Source of the DNA: Sphingomonas sp. EC-HK361
GTDB lineage: Bacteria > Pseudomonadota > Alphaproteobacteria > Sphingomonadales > Sphingomonadaceae
Assembly: GCF_902498785.1 (NCBI RefSeq)
Contig: NZ_LR701493.1
Coordinates: 22,272-86,271 of the forward strand
Length of the DNA: 64,000 bases
Direction: 5' to 3'
Part shown: positions 17,672-25,886 of the stretch, one piece after another
How positions within the stretch are numbered: the stretch's first letter is position 1
Layout: each line of letters starts with the position of its first letter
Program-made: the position numbers and the translations under genes
The notes under the pieces: model-generated
What the model was told of the DNA's origin: nothing
The model's database searches: none
Seen by the model: only the letters and a program-made list of their open reading frames with translations

Positions 17672-18597
17672 AGATGATCCTAGCCGCATCGGCGTTGGCC
17701 CTTTGCGTCACCTCCGCCGCCGCCCAGAATGCGGCGGCACCGTCACCGATAGCGCCCGTCGCCGCCGACAAGCAATCGACCCCGAAACCGCCCGTCCGTC
17801 ATGCACGGGTCAGAAGGCCGGTCAGTCCGGCGGTGGCACGAGTGGCAACAGCCAATCGCGCAGCGACGCAGCAACCGACGGCGCAGGCTTTCGTGAACGC
17901 CGTGCAGGTCTATCCCTTCTCTGATGGCACAATCTACCAAGTCTACACCGCGCCCGGCGCCGTCACCGATATCGCCCTTCAACCGGGAGAGAATCTCGTA
18001 GCGGTCGCTGCCGGCGACACGGTCCGCTGGGTCATTGGCGACACGACGAGCGGGGCCGGCGCCGACAAGCGCACGCACATTTTGGTGAAGCCGTTCGCCT
18101 CGGGACTTGCGACGAACATAATCATTACAACCGATCGGCGCAGCTATCACCTTCAGCTCACCGCGACGTCGCGCACCGCCATGGCTGCGCTGTCCTGGAC
18201 CTATCCTGCCGATCAGCTGATTGCGCTCAGACGTGCTGCCGAGCAGGCGGCCGCAGCGGCGCCGATCTCGGAAGGGCTCGCGGTCGACAATCTGCATTTC
18301 AATTACACGGTGAGCGGTGACCAGCCGGCATGGCGACCGCTGCGCGCCTTCGACGACGGCCGGCAGACCTTCATCGAGTTTCCTGCCAGCCTTGCAGTTG
18401 GCGATGCGCCCCCGCTCTTCATCGTCGGGCCGACCGGCGAAGCCGAACTGGTCAACTATCGCGTCCGCGGCCGCTACTATGTCGTCGATCGGATATTCGA
18501 GGCAGCGGAACTCCGGCTCGGCACGAAGAAGCAGCAGATCGTTCGCATCACCCGTGTCGCCGAAGGTCGTCAGGCCCGGAAGGGCAAGCGCGCATGA
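17668..18597 (+). CDS. trbG: Conjugal transfer protein TrbG (VirB9 family)
   Basis: The 309-residue protein has an N-terminal signal peptide (cleavage near SAAAQ) and a Pro/Ala-rich linker. The VirB9 beta-rich domain follows, with PFSDGTIYQVYTAPG and a C-terminal GRYYVVDRIFEAAELRLG motif. It forms the outer-membrane core complex with TrbI. The 4-bp overlap with trbF and with trbI shows operon organisation. Confidence 0.93.
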   Translation: MKMILAASALALCVTSAAAQNAAAPSPIAPVAADKQSTPKPPVRHARVRRPVSPAVARVATANRAATQQPTAQAFVNAVQVYPFSDGTIYQVYTAPGAVTDIALQPGENLVAVAAGDTVRWVIGDTTSGAGADKRTHILVKPFASGLATNIIITTDRRSYHLQLTATSRTAMAALSWTYPADQLIALRRAAEQAAAAAPISEGLAVDNLHFNYTVSGDQPAWRPLRAFDDGRQTFIEFPASLAVGDAPPLFIVGPTGEAELVNYRVRGRYYVVDRIFEAAELRLGTKKQQIVRITRVAEGRQARKGKRA

Positions 18598-19796
18598 CCG
18601 AGGCCGTCATTGCGCCCGCCCCGAAAGTGGATCCGGAGACGCTGGCGATCCGGGCAAGGCCGGCGCGCGCCATCCGCTTCCGCCGAGGCGTCATCGTCGC
18701 CATTGCCGCGCTTGGATCGATCAGCCTGATGGCGGTTGCCTGGGTCGCTCTCAAACCGCGCGTGTTCGGCTCGATAGCCGAGCGGCAGGAACTGTCCGAA
18801 CCGAGCAATCGGCCCTCGACGGACTCGCTGAACGGATTGCCGTCGACCTACGGCGATGTTCCAAAACTCGGCCCGCCGCTACCGGGGGACCTCGGTCGGC
18901 CAATTCTCGAGCACCAGCGTCAGATGGCTGCGGAGACCGGTTCGAGCGTGGATGCCGCCGGCCAGTCGGCGGCGCAGGAGCGCGACCGCCGGCTCGCGGA
19001 ACTGAAAGCTGCGCGAGAGTCCGGTGTCCTGGTCCAGGGACGCACGACATCGGCGCCCACGCCGGCGTCCGATGCCACGGCAATCCCAACCCCGGCATCG
19101 ACAGGAACGGCCAGCCCGGCACTCGATCCGGATCGCGATCCGAACGCGCAGGGGCGAAAGGCCCAATTCGTCGGCACCCTCGATCGGAGCGGCGACGTCA
19201 ATCCGCACACGCTGGCGGTCGCACCTTCGCCGTACCTCCTCTCCGCGGGCAGCGTGATCTCGGCGAGCCTGATCACCGGGCTTCGGTCAGACTTGCCCGG
19301 CCTTGTGACGGCGCAGGTGACAAGCCCGGTGTTCGACAGTCCCACCGGGCGTATCCTGCTCATCCCCCAAGGGTCGCGGCTCATCGGTAGCTACGACAGC
19401 GTTGTGGCCTTTGGTCAGAAGCGCGCGCTGGTCATTTGGCAGCGGATCATGTTGCCCGATGGCAGTTCGCTTCGGATCGACAATGTGCCCGCGACGGATG
19501 CATCGGGCTACGCCGGCCTTCAGGACAAGGTCGACTTCCACACTTGGGCGCTGCTCAAAGGCGTCGCGCTCGCGACGTTGCTCGGCGTCGGATCGGAGAT
19601 GACCGTCAGTGGCGAGAGTGATCTTGTCCAGGCGATCCGGGAGTCGACGCAGCAGAATGTGTCGCGGGCGGGCGATCAGCTGACCTCGCGAAACCTCAAC
19701 ATCCAGCCGACGATCACGATCCGGCCCGGCGCAACCGTCAGGCTTGTCGTCCACAAGGATCTCATCCTTGCGCCTTGGCGCGAGAAGGAGCGTTGA
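18594..19796 (+). CDS. trbI: Conjugal transfer protein TrbI (VirB10 family)
   Basis: The 400-residue protein has a short cytoplasmic N-terminus, one membrane helix near residues 31-52 and a long low-complexity periplasmic linker. The C-terminal VirB10 beta-barrel domain contains SAGSVISASLITGLRSDLPG and PQGSRLIGSYDS. It spans both membranes and opens the outer pore. The C-terminal block TIRPGATVRLVVHKDLIL is typical. Confidence 0.95.
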   Translation: MTEAVIAPAPKVDPETLAIRARPARAIRFRRGVIVAIAALGSISLMAVAWVALKPRVFGSIAERQELSEPSNRPSTDSLNGLPSTYGDVPKLGPPLPGDLGRPILEHQRQMAAETGSSVDAAGQSAAQERDRRLAELKAARESGVLVQGRTTSAPTPASDATAIPTPASTGTASPALDPDRDPNAQGRKAQFVGTLDRSGDVNPHTLAVAPSPYLLSAGSVISASLITGLRSDLPGLVTAQVTSPVFDSPTGRILLIPQGSRLIGSYDSVVAFGQKRALVIWQRIMLPDGSSLRIDNVPATDASGYAGLQDKVDFHTWALLKGVALATLLGVGSEMTVSGESDLVQAIRESTQQNVSRAGDQLTSRNLNIQPTITIRPGATVRLVVHKDLILAPWREKER

Positions 19797-19797
19797 A

Positions 19798-20013
19798 ATG
19801 GCTGACCTCAAGCTGCCCCAGCTTCCGGATCGCAATCCGGTGAAGCTCAACATCTCGGTCATGCCGGATTTGCATCAAGCACTCACCGAATACGCAGCGC
19901 TCTACGCCAGTACCTATGGCCGCGACGAGCCGGTGGTCGAACTGATCCCTGCGATGCTCGCCGCCTTTTTGGACAGCGACAGAAGCTTCACGCGCAACAG
20001 AGGACGGGGGTGA
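19798..20013 (+). CDS. DUF2274 domain protein after trbI
   Basis: This 71-residue protein matches the DUF2274 pattern, with KLNISVMPDLHQALTEYAALYA and an EPVVELIPAMLAAFLDSD helix. The gene is regularly found directly after trbI in ICEs of Tn4371 type. The layout, a strand followed by two helices, resembles small RHH proteins, so a DNA-binding role is possible but unproven. It starts 2 bp after the trbI stop, with a GGAG upstream inside trbI. Confidence 0.8.
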   Translation: MADLKLPQLPDRNPVKLNISVMPDLHQALTEYAALYASTYGRDEPVVELIPAMLAAFLDSDRSFTRNRGRG

Positions 20014-20016
20014 GAT

Positions 20017-20217
20017 ATGACCCGCCCCACAGAGCGGCAGTCTGACGCCGTCGTCATCGAGCCTCTTTCGGTCCGAATATCGACTGCGGTTCAACTCACC
20101 GGGATCAGCCGTTCGCGCCTTTACGAGCTTATCCAGTCTGGCGATCTTGAAACCGTCAAGGTCGGCCGATCGACCTTGATCCTATACAAAAGCCTCAAGG
20201 CGCTGACGGGCGGATAG
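20017..20217 (+). CDS. AlpA-like helix-turn-helix protein, probable excisionase
   Basis: The 66-residue protein contains a MerR-like winged helix (RISTAVQLTGISRSRLYELIQSG, then VKVGRSTLILYKSLKAL). This is the AlpA/excisionase form that binds next to att sites or activates integrase genes. It is the last gene of the transfer operon and lies just before the integrase, which reads the opposite way. The 3' end overlaps a convergent orphan gene by 23 bp. The excisionase role is inferred from family and position. Confidence 0.8.
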   Translation: MTRPTERQSDAVVIEPLSVRISTAVQLTGISRSRLYELIQSGDLETVKVGRSTLILYKSLKALTGG

Positions 20218-20560
20218 ATGGCCTTTCTGCCACGTCGGCATCCGCCCACGCGACCAGATGATCCCATGTCACAAGCGGTCGCCGCCGCTCGCCTTTCTTT
20301 TTCCTGCGAAGGGTGCGCCTGCTTTCGCCTTCCGAGGCTTTCTCAGCCATCGTCAGCAAATCCCGCGACGTGGTCTTTGCGGACGACATGAACATGCCTT
20401 CAAATGTGGTCAGCATGAGCCACCTGGCAACCCGAGGATCATCGACGTCAAATTCAACGCCGATGTCGTGCGCGGCGCGCACGGACATCTGAGCGATCTC
20501 AGCTATCAATCCGTCCAACGCCTTCTTCGCGGCTTCATATCGGTCGAGATCGCTCGTCAT
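20195..20560 (-). CDS. Orphan hypothetical protein next to the integrase
   Basis: I do not recognise this 121-residue protein. It begins TSDLDRYEAAKKALDGLIAEI and is helical. A very basic stretch (RRTLRRKKKGERRR) follows, and the C-terminus contains TWDHLVAWADAD. The ATG at 20560 follows GAGGA at good spacing; an upstream ATG at 20581 lacks one. It lies 33 bp downstream of the integrase stop on the same strand and may be cotranscribed with it. The basic patch suggests nucleic-acid contact, but no function can be assigned. Confidence 0.6.
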   Translation of the reverse strand: MTSDLDRYEAAKKALDGLIAEIAQMSVRAAHDIGVEFDVDDPRVARWLMLTTFEGMFMSSAKTTSRDLLTMAEKASEGESRRTLRRKKKGERRRPLVTWDHLVAWADADVAERPSIRPSAP

Positions 20561-20593
20561 GGTATCCTCGCAATTGCCCAAGTCGCTAGCGAG

Positions 20594-21817
20594 CTAACGT
20601 CGGACGCCGAAGTGCGGCCGAAGAATTTTTGCGCCGTCTCGTAGCTGCTCCAGATAGTGCGACCAGTGCTGCATCATCTTGACACGCTCATCCCAATACT
20701 CGCCACGGGTGTAGGCGCGGCGGACCATTGAGGTATCGAGATGAGCGAGCTGCTTCTCGATGGCGTCCGGATTCCAGATCCCCATCTCGTTGAGCAGGGT
20801 CGCGGCCATCGCTCGGAAGCCATGCGCCGTCATTTCTTCCTGGCTGTAGCCGAGCCGTCGAAGCGCCGCGTTGACGGTGTTTTCCGACATGCACTGCTTT
20901 GGCGAGCGGAAAGACGGAAAGAGAAATCGTCCGTCGCCCGTCAAAGCGTGGAGCTCTTCAAGCAATTCGAGCACCTGACGCGAGAGCGGCACTCGATGCG
21001 GCCGCCGCATCTTCATCTTCTCTGCCGAGAGCGACCAGACGGCTCCCTGCGTATCGAACTCCGTCCATTCAGCACTGCGCAGTTCGCCCGGCCGCACTAA
21101 CAGATGCGGTGACAGCCGAAGCGCGATGGCGGTGATCTCGTGACCGGTATAGCCTTCGATCGCGCGAAGGAGCCCGCCAGCTTCCTTCGGCGTTGTGATC
21201 GCCGCTAGGTGCTGGACCTTCGGCGTGATGAGGGCGCCGCGCAGGTCGGCTGCGACATCGCGATCGGCTCGTGCGGTCGCGATACCGTATCGGAACACCC
21301 GGCTGAGCACGCTGCGCATCCGCCTGGCGCTCTCGTAGCGGCCGGTCGCTTCAACCTTACGCAGGACGGCAAGGACCTCCTGTGGCGTGATCTTGGAGAT
21401 CGGTAGAGTGCCGATCATCGGGTAGGCCATGCCGAGCAGCCAGCGAATCTTGTCGAGCGTGATCGGCGCGCGCCCCTCCCGTTCGTTCTTGGCTACCCAT
21501 TCCTCGGCGATGGTCTTGAAGGTGTTGTCGGCGGCGACCTTGCGCGCGAGGGTTTCGATCCGCTTCTCGGCAGCGGGGTCGAGGCCGGCTGCGATCTGTT
21601 CCCGCGCCTTGTCGCGCTGCTGGCGTGCCGCCGCGATCCCCACTTCGGGCCAGGCGCCAAAATAGAGCGTCTTCTGCCGGCCGAGGTGCCGGTAGTTCAT
21701 GCGCCACAGCTTCGCGCCGTTCGGCTGGATGAAAAGATACAGCCCGTCAGAATCGGCCAGCTTGTAAGCCTTGTCCCGGGACTTCGCGTTGGTGATCTGG
21801 ATGTGATTCAGTGCCAT
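20594..21817 (-). CDS. int: Tyrosine recombinase, P4-type ICE integrase
   Basis: The 407-residue integrase should catalyse insertion and excision at the tRNA-Leu site. The N-terminal DUF4102 arm-binding domain has DSDGLYLFIQPNGAKLWRM. The catalytic domain carries the first Arg near residue 242 (RPGELRSAEW), the HGFR box near 330 and the nucleophile Tyr near 369 (RRAYTRGEYW). An open frame extends upstream through the tRNA, but the ATG at 21817 (ALNHIQITNAK) gives the family N-terminus. It reads away from the tRNA 3' end. Confidence 0.95.
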   Translation of the reverse strand: MALNHIQITNAKSRDKAYKLADSDGLYLFIQPNGAKLWRMNYRHLGRQKTLYFGAWPEVGIAAARQQRDKAREQIAAGLDPAAEKRIETLARKVAADNTFKTIAEEWVAKNEREGRAPITLDKIRWLLGMAYPMIGTLPISKITPQEVLAVLRKVEATGRYESARRMRSVLSRVFRYGIATARADRDVAADLRGALITPKVQHLAAITTPKEAGGLLRAIEGYTGHEITAIALRLSPHLLVRPGELRSAEWTEFDTQGAVWSLSAEKMKMRRPHRVPLSRQVLELLEELHALTGDGRFLFPSFRSPKQCMSENTVNAALRRLGYSQEEMTAHGFRAMAATLLNEMGIWNPDAIEKQLAHLDTSMVRRAYTRGEYWDERVKMMQHWSHYLEQLRDGAKILRPHFGVRR

Positions 21818-21891
21818 GATGGTGCCAGCTCCAAAGGGCTCGCCGGAACCATCAAAAACACCATCAAAGTTGATGGTATGCCGATGGTTCC
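21818..21891. promoter_or_regulatory. Cluster of GATGGT sites and nested inverted repeats ahead of int
   Basis: GGAACCATC (21845-21853) pairs with GATGGTTCC (21883-21891). Inside it, ACCATCAA (21860-21867) and TTGATGGT (21870-21877) form a second perfect pair separated by 2 bp. The hexamer GATGGT or its complement occurs five times in 74 bp, once directly beside the int start. This fits integrase arm sites, excisionase sites or an int autoregulation operator. Confidence 0.55.
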
Positions 21892-21990
21892 GGGTGGATG
21901 AACCCGGATTCCATTCGGCGATTCTCTCTGAAAAAGTGCTGGAAAACCAGCCGCTTGCTGGACAATCCCGGACGTTGCCGGAACAGCCGT

Positions 21991-22013
21991 TGGTGCCCAG
22001 AAGAGGACTCGAA
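21991..22013. other. Probable attachment site core (tRNA-Leu 3' end)
   Basis: The T-arm, acceptor strand and encoded CCA of the tRNA lie at the junction between the ICE and the chromosome. P4-type integrases commonly recombine within this part of a tRNA gene. The second copy would be at the left ICE end, outside the window, so the exact core cannot be fixed. Confidence 0.55.
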
Positions 22014-22077
22014 CCTCCACGGCCTTGCGACCGCCAGCACCTGAAGCTGGTGCGTCTACCAATTCCGCCATCTGGGC
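21991..22077 (-). tRNA. tRNA-Leu (anticodon CAG)
   Basis: Read on the minus strand, the gene begins GCCCAGATGGCGGAATTGG, has an anticodon stem CCAGC/GCTGG with loop TTCAGGT, a long variable arm and a TTCGAGT T-loop. It ends with an encoded CCA. The anticodon CAG lies at 22043-22041 and reads CUG. Class II length and pairing of the acceptor stem support a functional gene. Confidence 0.97.
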
Positions 22078-22203
22078 ACGGGGTAGGCCGGCGCCTGTAG
22101 GGGAGCGGGCGCGGCCTTGTCAACAGGGCGTATCGGGGGCACAGGCCTCACGCGTATTCGCCGGCGAAACGGCCGGCCGCTCATGATCCGAAAGAAGGGC
22201 GCG

Positions 22204-23151
22204 ATGAAGGACAGGCTTGTCACACTGGTGGGGGGCGGCGGCTTCCTTGGGCGCTACATTGCGCAGGCGCTGCTGGCGCAGGGCGCGCGGGTGCGGGTGG
22301 CGGAGCGCGATCCGCGCCGGGCCTGGTATCTGAAGCCGCTCGGCGGGCTCGGGCAGACGCAGTTCGTCGCGGCCGACGTGACCCGGCCCGACACCGTCAC
22401 CCGCGCGGTGCAGGGATCGGACGCGGTGGTGAACCTCGTCGGCAGCTTCACCGGCAATCTCCAGCGCATCCATGTTGCAGGCGCCGAGGCGGTGGCAAAG
22501 GCGGCGGCGCAGACGGGGGCGAGCGCGCTGGTCCACATCTCCGCGATCGGCGCCGATCCGCACGGCGATTCGCGCTATGCGTGCACCAAAGGCGAGGGCG
22601 AGGCGGCGGTGCGTGCGGCCTTTCCTGGCGCGACGATCCTGCGGCCCGCGACGGTATTCGGACGCGAGGACCAGTTCATCAACCGCTTCGCCGGGATGAT
22701 CGCGACGCTGCCGGTGGTTCCGGTGCTGAAGCCGGGCGCCAGGTTCCAGCCGGTCTTCGCGGGCGACGTGGCCGATGCGTGTGTCGCGGCGCTGGCCGAT
22801 CCGGATGCGCGCGGCGGGCACCTCTATGAACTCGGCGGTCCTGATGTGCTGACCATGATGCAGCTCCATAAGTGGATCGCGGACGCGATCGGGCGGCATC
22901 CGCGCTTTGCGCCGCTACCCGATGTGGCAGGTGGCGCTATTGCGGCGCTAGGCTTTCTGCCGGGTGCGCCCATCTCGTCGGACCAGTGGAAGCTCCTCCA
23001 GCACGACACGGTCGTGTCGCCGGGGGCCGAAGACCTGGCGACGCTCGGCGTGACGCCGACCCCGCTGGATGCGGTCGCGCCCGGCTGGCTCGTCCAGTAT
23101 CGCCGCGCCGGCCGGTTCGGTGCGCGCGCTGCGATCGACGCGGCCGCCTGA
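22204..23151 (+). CDS. NDUFA9-like NAD(P)-binding protein
   Basis: The 315-residue protein has an N-terminal Rossmann motif VTLVGGGGFLGRYIAQAL and a YACTKGEGE region. It matches the atypical SDR group related to the NDUFA9 subunit of respiratory complex I. In alphaproteobacteria these proteins are linked to complex I assembly or quinone metabolism; the exact role here is open. The ATG at 22204 begins directly before the Rossmann strand; longer starts back to 22117 run into the tRNA region and are less likely. It is the first chromosomal gene to the right of the ICE. Confidence 0.85.
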   Translation: MKDRLVTLVGGGGFLGRYIAQALLAQGARVRVAERDPRRAWYLKPLGGLGQTQFVAADVTRPDTVTRAVQGSDAVVNLVGSFTGNLQRIHVAGAEAVAKAAAQTGASALVHISAIGADPHGDSRYACTKGEGEAAVRAAFPGATILRPATVFGREDQFINRFAGMIATLPVVPVLKPGARFQPVFAGDVADACVAALADPDARGGHLYELGGPDVLTMMQLHKWIADAIGRHPRFAPLPDVAGGAIAALGFLPGAPISSDQWKLLQHDTVVSPGAEDLATLGVTPTPLDAVAPGWLVQYRRAGRFGARAAIDAAA

Positions 23152-23185
23152 CCCCACCTCCCCCCAGCGAAAGTAGCAAACGCCC

Positions 23186-23995
23186 GTGACCGATCTGCTG
23201 ATCGTCATCCTCCTCGGCATAGTCGAGGGCGTGACCGAGTTTCTGCCCGTGTCCTCGACCGGGCACCTGATCCTGGCCGGCGCGCTGCTCGGGCTGCCCC
23301 AGGCCGATGCGACCTTCGATATCGTCATCCAGCTCGGCGCGATCCTCGCGATCGTCGTGCTGTTCTGGGGGCGCTTCATGAAGGTGCTGTCCGGGCTGAT
23401 GGTGCGCGATCCCGGCGCGATCGCCTTCACCCGCAACGTGCTGCTGGGCTTCCTGCCGGCGGCGATCGTCGGCGCGATTGCCTACAAGGGGATCAAGGCG
23501 GTGCTCGAGGCGCCGACGGTCGGCCCGCTGGTCGTCGCGATCGCGCTCATCGTCGGCGGCATCGCGATCCTGTTCATCGAGAAGACCGCGCCCGTGCCCG
23601 ATACCGAGAGCGTCGAGACGATGGGCTGGCGCACCGCGCTGGGTATCGGCGTGGTCCAATGTCTGTCGATGATCCCGGGGGTCAGCCGTTCGGGCGCCAC
23701 GATCCTTGGTGCGCGGACGATGCGGGTCAGCCGGGAGACGGCGACCGAATACAGCTTCTTCCTCGCCATCCCGACGATGCTCGGCGCGACGACGCTCGCG
23801 CTGTGGAAGGGGCGGCACGAGCTTGGCGACGCGCACCTGACTTCGATCGCGATCGGGTTCGTGGTTTCGTTCATCGTCGCGATCGTGGTGGTGAAGTGGT
23901 TCGTCGGGTTCGTCAGCAAGCACGGGTTCGTGCCGTTTGCATGGTATAGGATCGGCGCGGGCATCGTCGCGCTGATCGCGTTAGCCTTGAGATAG
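23186..23995 (+). CDS. uppP: Undecaprenyl-diphosphatase UppP/BacA
   Basis: This 269-residue polytopic membrane protein dephosphorylates undecaprenyl diphosphate, recycling the lipid carrier for peptidoglycan synthesis. The signature EGVTEFLPVSSTGHLIL lies at residues 13-29 and a second motif PGVSRSGATI lies near 165-174. Its GTG start follows the preceding gene by 34 bp and the two may be cotranscribed. Length is normal. Confidence 0.96.
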   Translation: MTDLLIVILLGIVEGVTEFLPVSSTGHLILAGALLGLPQADATFDIVIQLGAILAIVVLFWGRFMKVLSGLMVRDPGAIAFTRNVLLGFLPAAIVGAIAYKGIKAVLEAPTVGPLVVAIALIVGGIAILFIEKTAPVPDTESVETMGWRTALGIGVVQCLSMIPGVSRSGATILGARTMRVSRETATEYSFFLAIPTMLGATTLALWKGRHELGDAHLTSIAIGFVVSFIVAIVVVKWFVGFVSKHGFVPFAWYRIGAGIVALIALALR

Positions 23996-24147
23996 GACCA
24001 TAGCGGTTATAATTCCTCGTGGTCCTCGCTGTCCAAGAGATCGTCACGCATGACTACGTGAAAACAATGGCAGTATAACTTACGTATCGATCGATTTTTG
24101 CGTGACGCGGCGCTCGCCTTGTGATTTAGGGCGCGTGAGGAGGCATC

Positions 24148-25593
24148 ATGGCGACCGAAACGATGCTGCGATTCGTCGAGCGGCAACAGGCTTATCCTGC
24201 CAAGCGCGAAGCGGAGATCCGTGCGGAGGATTTCCGGGAAATTGCCGATCGCTATGCCGTCGAGGGCGCCGAGGAGCAGGCCGCGCGCTGCTCGCAGTGC
24301 GGAGTGCCCTATTGCTCGGTCCATTGCCCGCTGCACAACCACATCCCGGACTGGCTGCGGCTGACCGCTGAGGGGCGGCTGCGCGAGGCGTATGAGCTGT
24401 CGAACGCGACATCGTCGATGCCCGAGATCTGCGGTCGCATCTGTCCACAGGACCGGTTGTGCGAGGGCAATTGCGTCATCGAGTTTTCCGGTCACGGTGC
24501 GGTCACGATCGGATCGGTCGAGAAGTTCATCACCGATACCGCCTGGGACAAGGGCTGGGTCGAGCCGCTCGTGCCCGGGCGTCCGACGGGACAATCGGTC
24601 GGCATCATCGGGGCGGGTCCGGCGGGGCTGACCGCGGCGGAGCAGCTGCGCGCTGCCGGGCATGACGTGCATGTCTATGATCGCTACGACCGCGCCGGCG
24701 GGCTGCTGACCTACGGCATCCCCGGCTTCAAGCTGGAAAAGCCCGTTGTCGAGCGCCGGGTGGCGCGGCTGGAGGCGGGCGGAATCCTCTTTCACCGCGG
24801 GTTCGCGGTCGGGCGTGACGCCAGCCTTGCCGAACTGCGCGCCCGTCACGACGGCATCCTGATCGCGACCGGCGTCTACAAGGCGCGCGCGATCGACGTG
24901 GACGGGCATGACCGCGCCGGGGTCGTCGCGGCGCTCGATTACCTCACCGCGTCGAACCGCAAGGGGTTCGGCGATGCCGTGCCCGCTTTCGACGACGGCT
25001 CGCTCGATGCCGCCGGCAAGGACGTGGTCGTCATCGGCGGCGGCGACACCGCGATGGACTGCGTGCGCACCGCGGTGCGGCAGGGCGCGAAGTCGGTGAA
25101 GTGCCTCTATCGCCGCGACCGCGCGAACATGCCCGGCTCCGTGCGAGAGGTCGCCAATGCGGAGGAGGAAGGCGTCGAGTTCGTGTGGCTCACGGCGCCT
25201 GCAGCCTTCGAAGGCGATGCGGCTGTGACAAACGTGCGTGCGCACGGCATGCGTCTGGGCGCGCCGGATGCAAGCGGTCGCCGAGCGCCCGAACGCGATC
25301 CCGGCGGCGAGCACGAGCATAGCGCCGATCTGGTCATCAAGGCGCTTGGCTTCGATGCGGAGGACCTGCCTCGTCTGTTCGCAGCGCCGGAGCTCGGCGT
25401 GACCCGATGGGGCACGGTGCTGGTCGATGCGAAGACCATGATGACGAGCCTGGACGGCGTGTTCGCCGCCGGCGACATCGTCCGCGGCGCAAGCCTCGTG
25501 GTTTGGGCGATCCGCGACGGCCGCGACGTGGCGGCGGCGATGCACCGGTATCTGAGGGCGAAGGCGGCGACTGGCGAGAGGAAGGCGGCGTGA
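24148..25593 (+). CDS. gltD: Glutamate synthase small subunit
   Basis: The 481-residue subunit passes electrons from NADPH through FAD and Fe-S centres to the large subunit. The N-terminus has Cys-rich motifs (CSQCGVPYC, CGRICPQDRLCEGNC). An FAD-binding GAGPAGL near residue 154, an NADPH-binding GGGDTAMDC near 295 and a C-terminal GVFAAGDIVRG follow. A GAGGAGG ribosome site precedes the ATG. A nucleotidyltransferase gene starts on its stop codon, separating it from gltB. Confidence 0.96.
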   Translation: MATETMLRFVERQQAYPAKREAEIRAEDFREIADRYAVEGAEEQAARCSQCGVPYCSVHCPLHNHIPDWLRLTAEGRLREAYELSNATSSMPEICGRICPQDRLCEGNCVIEFSGHGAVTIGSVEKFITDTAWDKGWVEPLVPGRPTGQSVGIIGAGPAGLTAAEQLRAAGHDVHVYDRYDRAGGLLTYGIPGFKLEKPVVERRVARLEAGGILFHRGFAVGRDASLAELRARHDGILIATGVYKARAIDVDGHDRAGVVAALDYLTASNRKGFGDAVPAFDDGSLDAAGKDVVVIGGGDTAMDCVRTAVRQGAKSVKCLYRRDRANMPGSVREVANAEEEGVEFVWLTAPAAFEGDAAVTNVRAHGMRLGAPDASGRRAPERDPGGEHEHSADLVIKALGFDAEDLPRLFAAPELGVTRWGTVLVDAKTMMTSLDGVFAAGDIVRGASLVVWAIRDGRDVAAAMHRYLRAKAATGERKAA

Positions 25594-25886
25594 GGCTTAC
25601 GGTGGAAGAGGTGCGCGCTATCAAACGTGCCGCGACCCTGACCTTCGGCAAGGACTCGGTTGTCCGCCTTTACGGCAGCCGCGCGTTCGATGATCGCCGC
25701 GGCGGCGACATAGACCTTCACATCGAAACCGTTGAGGCAGTCGATATCTTGCAGAAAAGGGCGGACTTTCTGGAGCATCTATTCGCCAGACTGGACTATC
25801 AGCGTGTCGACGTGATTGCGACGCAGCGTGGCTCGCAGCCGCGGCCCATTGAAGCGATCGCCTATCGCGATGGAGTGATCCTGTGA
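25590..25886 (+). CDS. MntA-like nucleotidyltransferase (antitoxin)
   Basis: The 98-residue protein is a minimal nucleotidyltransferase. It has the motif GSRAFDDRRGGDIDLHIE near residues 29-46 and a third acidic residue in RVDVIAT. The GS-to-DxD spacing is nine residues, one fewer than in MntA. In MntA/HepT pairs this enzyme modifies a Tyr of the HEPN toxin and silences it. The GTG start overlaps the gltD stop (GTGA) and the HEPN gene overlaps its end the same way, so the pair is tied into the glt transcript. Confidence 0.82.
   Translation: MRLTVEEVRAIKRAATLTFGKDSVVRLYGSRAFDDRRGGDIDLHIETVEAVDILQKRADFLEHLFARLDYQRVDVIATQRGSQPRPIEAIAYRDGVIL

Larger units (their letters stand above)
1..22015. 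mobile_element. Right-hand part of an ICE integrated at tRNA-Leu
   Basis: The segment left of the tRNA-Leu gene holds a P4-type tyrosine integrase, an AlpA-like excisionase candidate, a DUF2274 gene, an almost complete Trb mating-pair operon and a TraG coupling protein. It also carries cargo: a helicase/nuclease pair and a NotI-like restriction-modification operon. The gene order traG-RHH-trbBCDEJLFGI is that of Tn4371-like ICEs of proteobacteria. The integrase starts about 170 bp from the 3' end of the tRNA and reads away from it, as expected for integration into a tRNA 3' end. The right boundary is inferred to lie inside the 3' part of the tRNA. The left boundary, the relaxase and any replication or partition genes lie outside the window. 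Confidence 0.85.

Noticed and set aside
1-22015. Relaxase gene for the ICE
   Set aside because: No relaxase motif was found in any frame of the window; it presumably lies to the left.
21818-22123. Extension of the integrase gene through the tRNA
   Set aside because: The upstream codons cover the tRNA-Leu sequence. The conserved integrase N-terminus starts at 21817.
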